Source: Acidobacteriota bacterium
GTDB lineage: Bacteria > Acidobacteriota > Terriglobia > Terriglobales > Acidobacteriaceae
Direction of reading: 5' to 3'
Length of the DNA: 6,052 nt
NCBI GenBank assembly: GCA_021805955.1
Contig: JAJZDO010000084.1
Span: 1-6,052 of the forward strand
The notes beneath the pieces were generated by a model. That model searched no databases. It had not been told where the DNA came from and was given only the letters and a program-made list of their open reading frames with translations. The position numbers and the translations under genes are program-made. Every line of letters begins with the position of its first letter. Within the stretch, counting starts at the first letter, position 1. Positions 5,356-6,052 of the stretch are shown here, in pieces.

Positions 5356-5637
5356 GTAGGAATCGATTCCACAAACACCTTTTGATGTGGCTGCACTGGA
5401 TGTCCATAGAAATACCGGCAAGTCACGGGCGGCCCAGGCAGTTGAAAACCTTTTCTATGTTGACGTGCAGAGAGGCCCCAGGGTTACCCGTCGTCGGATA
5501 GAAATTTTTCCGTCGAAAGATCAGCTGCGGGGAGCCCGGAAACGCGCCTGCACAATTTTCAGGGCAGACACGCGGAGGCAGAGAGAAACAGGAAATTCGC
5601 TAGCGCTGAGACGCGGCTGGACGTAGGCTGGTAATGT
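5356..5637. other. Intergenic region without a supported gene
   Basis: This stretch lies between the divergent LysW-like and rhomboid-like genes. A short GTG-started frame at 5387-5626 on the plus strand has no ribosome binding site and an Arg-rich, unpatterned translation, so I do not call it a gene. No convincing promoter for the rhomboid-like gene was found: TTGACG at 5460-5465 has no matching -10 box at normal spacing. No hairpin of note was seen. Confidence 0.55.
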
Positions 5638-6052
5638 ATGCCGCGCTCAAGTCCGATGACATTGTCGTTTCCTCCGTTTGAAGGAATGATCCGCAAGATC
5701 ATTCTGGCGACGGTCGCGATTTTCTTTTGCCTGCTGTTGTTGCGTTGGGTCGCTCCGGCGATCGCCGTCGAGATTTTCGCCGTGGGCACGCTGACCCCCT
5801 CGATGGCGATGCACGGAGCGATCTGGCAACTGATTACGTACAGCTTTTTGAGCGGCGGGATTTTTCAGGTTGCGTTCGACATGTTGTCATTGTGGTTTAT
5901 CGGCTCCTACCTGGAAACGATTTACGGAACGCGCTGGGTGACGGAGATTTATTTTTTCTCTGTCGTGGGAGCGGCCGCGACGACAATCCTCGTCTCCTAC
6001 ACGCACCTCTTCCATATGTCGCCGAACCAGACCATCTACGGTGCTCTGAGGG
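5638..6052 (+). CDS. Rhomboid-family membrane protein, N-terminal part, probably non-catalytic
   Basis: The frame runs off the right edge after 138 codons. A first hydrophobic segment lies at about 19-39, followed by rhomboid-type sequence: LTPSMAMHGAIWQLITYSFL (52-71), the second-helix region GGIFQVAFDMLSLWFIGSYL (73-92), then ETIYGTRW and a further hydrophobic helix (about 103-121). In active rhomboid proteases the second helix carries HxxxN, which stabilises the oxyanion; here it reads Q77-VAF-D81. The serine of GxSG should appear near residues 135-138, where the sequence reads G-A-L-R. These changes suggest an inactive rhomboid relative, though the final helices and the catalytic histidine lie outside the window. 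The ATG at 5638 is chosen because MPRSSPMTLSFPPF looks like a typical N-terminus of such proteins; only a weak TAGG precedes it. Confidence 0.85.
   Translation, partial: MPRSSPMTLSFPPFEGMIRKIILATVAIFFCLLLLRWVAPAIAVEIFAVGTLTPSMAMHGAIWQLITYSFLSGGIFQVAFDMLSLWFIGSYLETIYGTRWVTEIYFFSVVGAAATTILVSYTHLFHMSPNQTIYGALR

Noticed and set aside
5387..5626. 79-codon GTG-started frame upstream of the rhomboid-like gene
   Set aside because: Arg-rich, no domain pattern and no ribosome binding site.
5634..5636. Alternative ATG for the rhomboid-like gene
   Set aside because: That frame meets a stop after 15 codons; the ATG at 5638 is the one in frame with the rhomboid sequence.

Overview
The window looks like ordinary chromosomal DNA of a moderately GC-rich bacterium, most likely an acidobacterium (Terriglobia type). 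This is inferred from the overall look of the genes: a six-repeat ribosomal protein S1 with a long acidic N-terminus, a small exported carboxypeptidase-regulatory-like protein, a LysW-like acidic zinc ribbon with a glutamate tail, and a rhomboid-family membrane protein. No transposase, integrase, CRISPR array, tRNA or rRNA was found.

Layout. (1) Positions 65-1673, minus strand: a zinc-independent MDR oxidoreductase followed 22 nt later by a HIT-family nucleotide hydrolase/phosphorylase, probably one transcript ending at a weak hairpin at 41-63. (2) Positions 1674-2490: about 820 nt without a convincing gene. It holds a candidate promoter with a dyad for the oxidoreductase, a possible folded element at 1849-1962, a strong sigma70-type promoter at 2139-2168 and a leader of about 315 nt for rpsA. 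The leader has a stem at its predicted 5' end and competing pairings close to the start codon. (3) Positions 2491-4569, plus strand: rpsA, followed by a strong bidirectional terminator hairpin at 4592-4623 shared with the convergent genes. (4) Positions 4659-5261, minus strand: a two-gene unit, first the LysW-like zinc ribbon and then the exported regulatory-like domain protein. Its own promoter and a 5' hairpin hold a Shine-Dalgarno sequence in front of a four-codon mini-ORF. (5) Positions 5638-6052, plus strand: the first 138 codons of a rhomboid-like membrane protein, cut by the window edge.

The genes are mostly housekeeping and do not form one pathway. The points most worth a second look are the rhomboid homologue, which seems to have lost its visible catalytic-site residues; the LysW-like protein without the EDWGE end; the mini-ORF and hairpin in front of it; and the long structured leader of rpsA, which could support autoregulation. 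No clearly new multi-gene system is visible.
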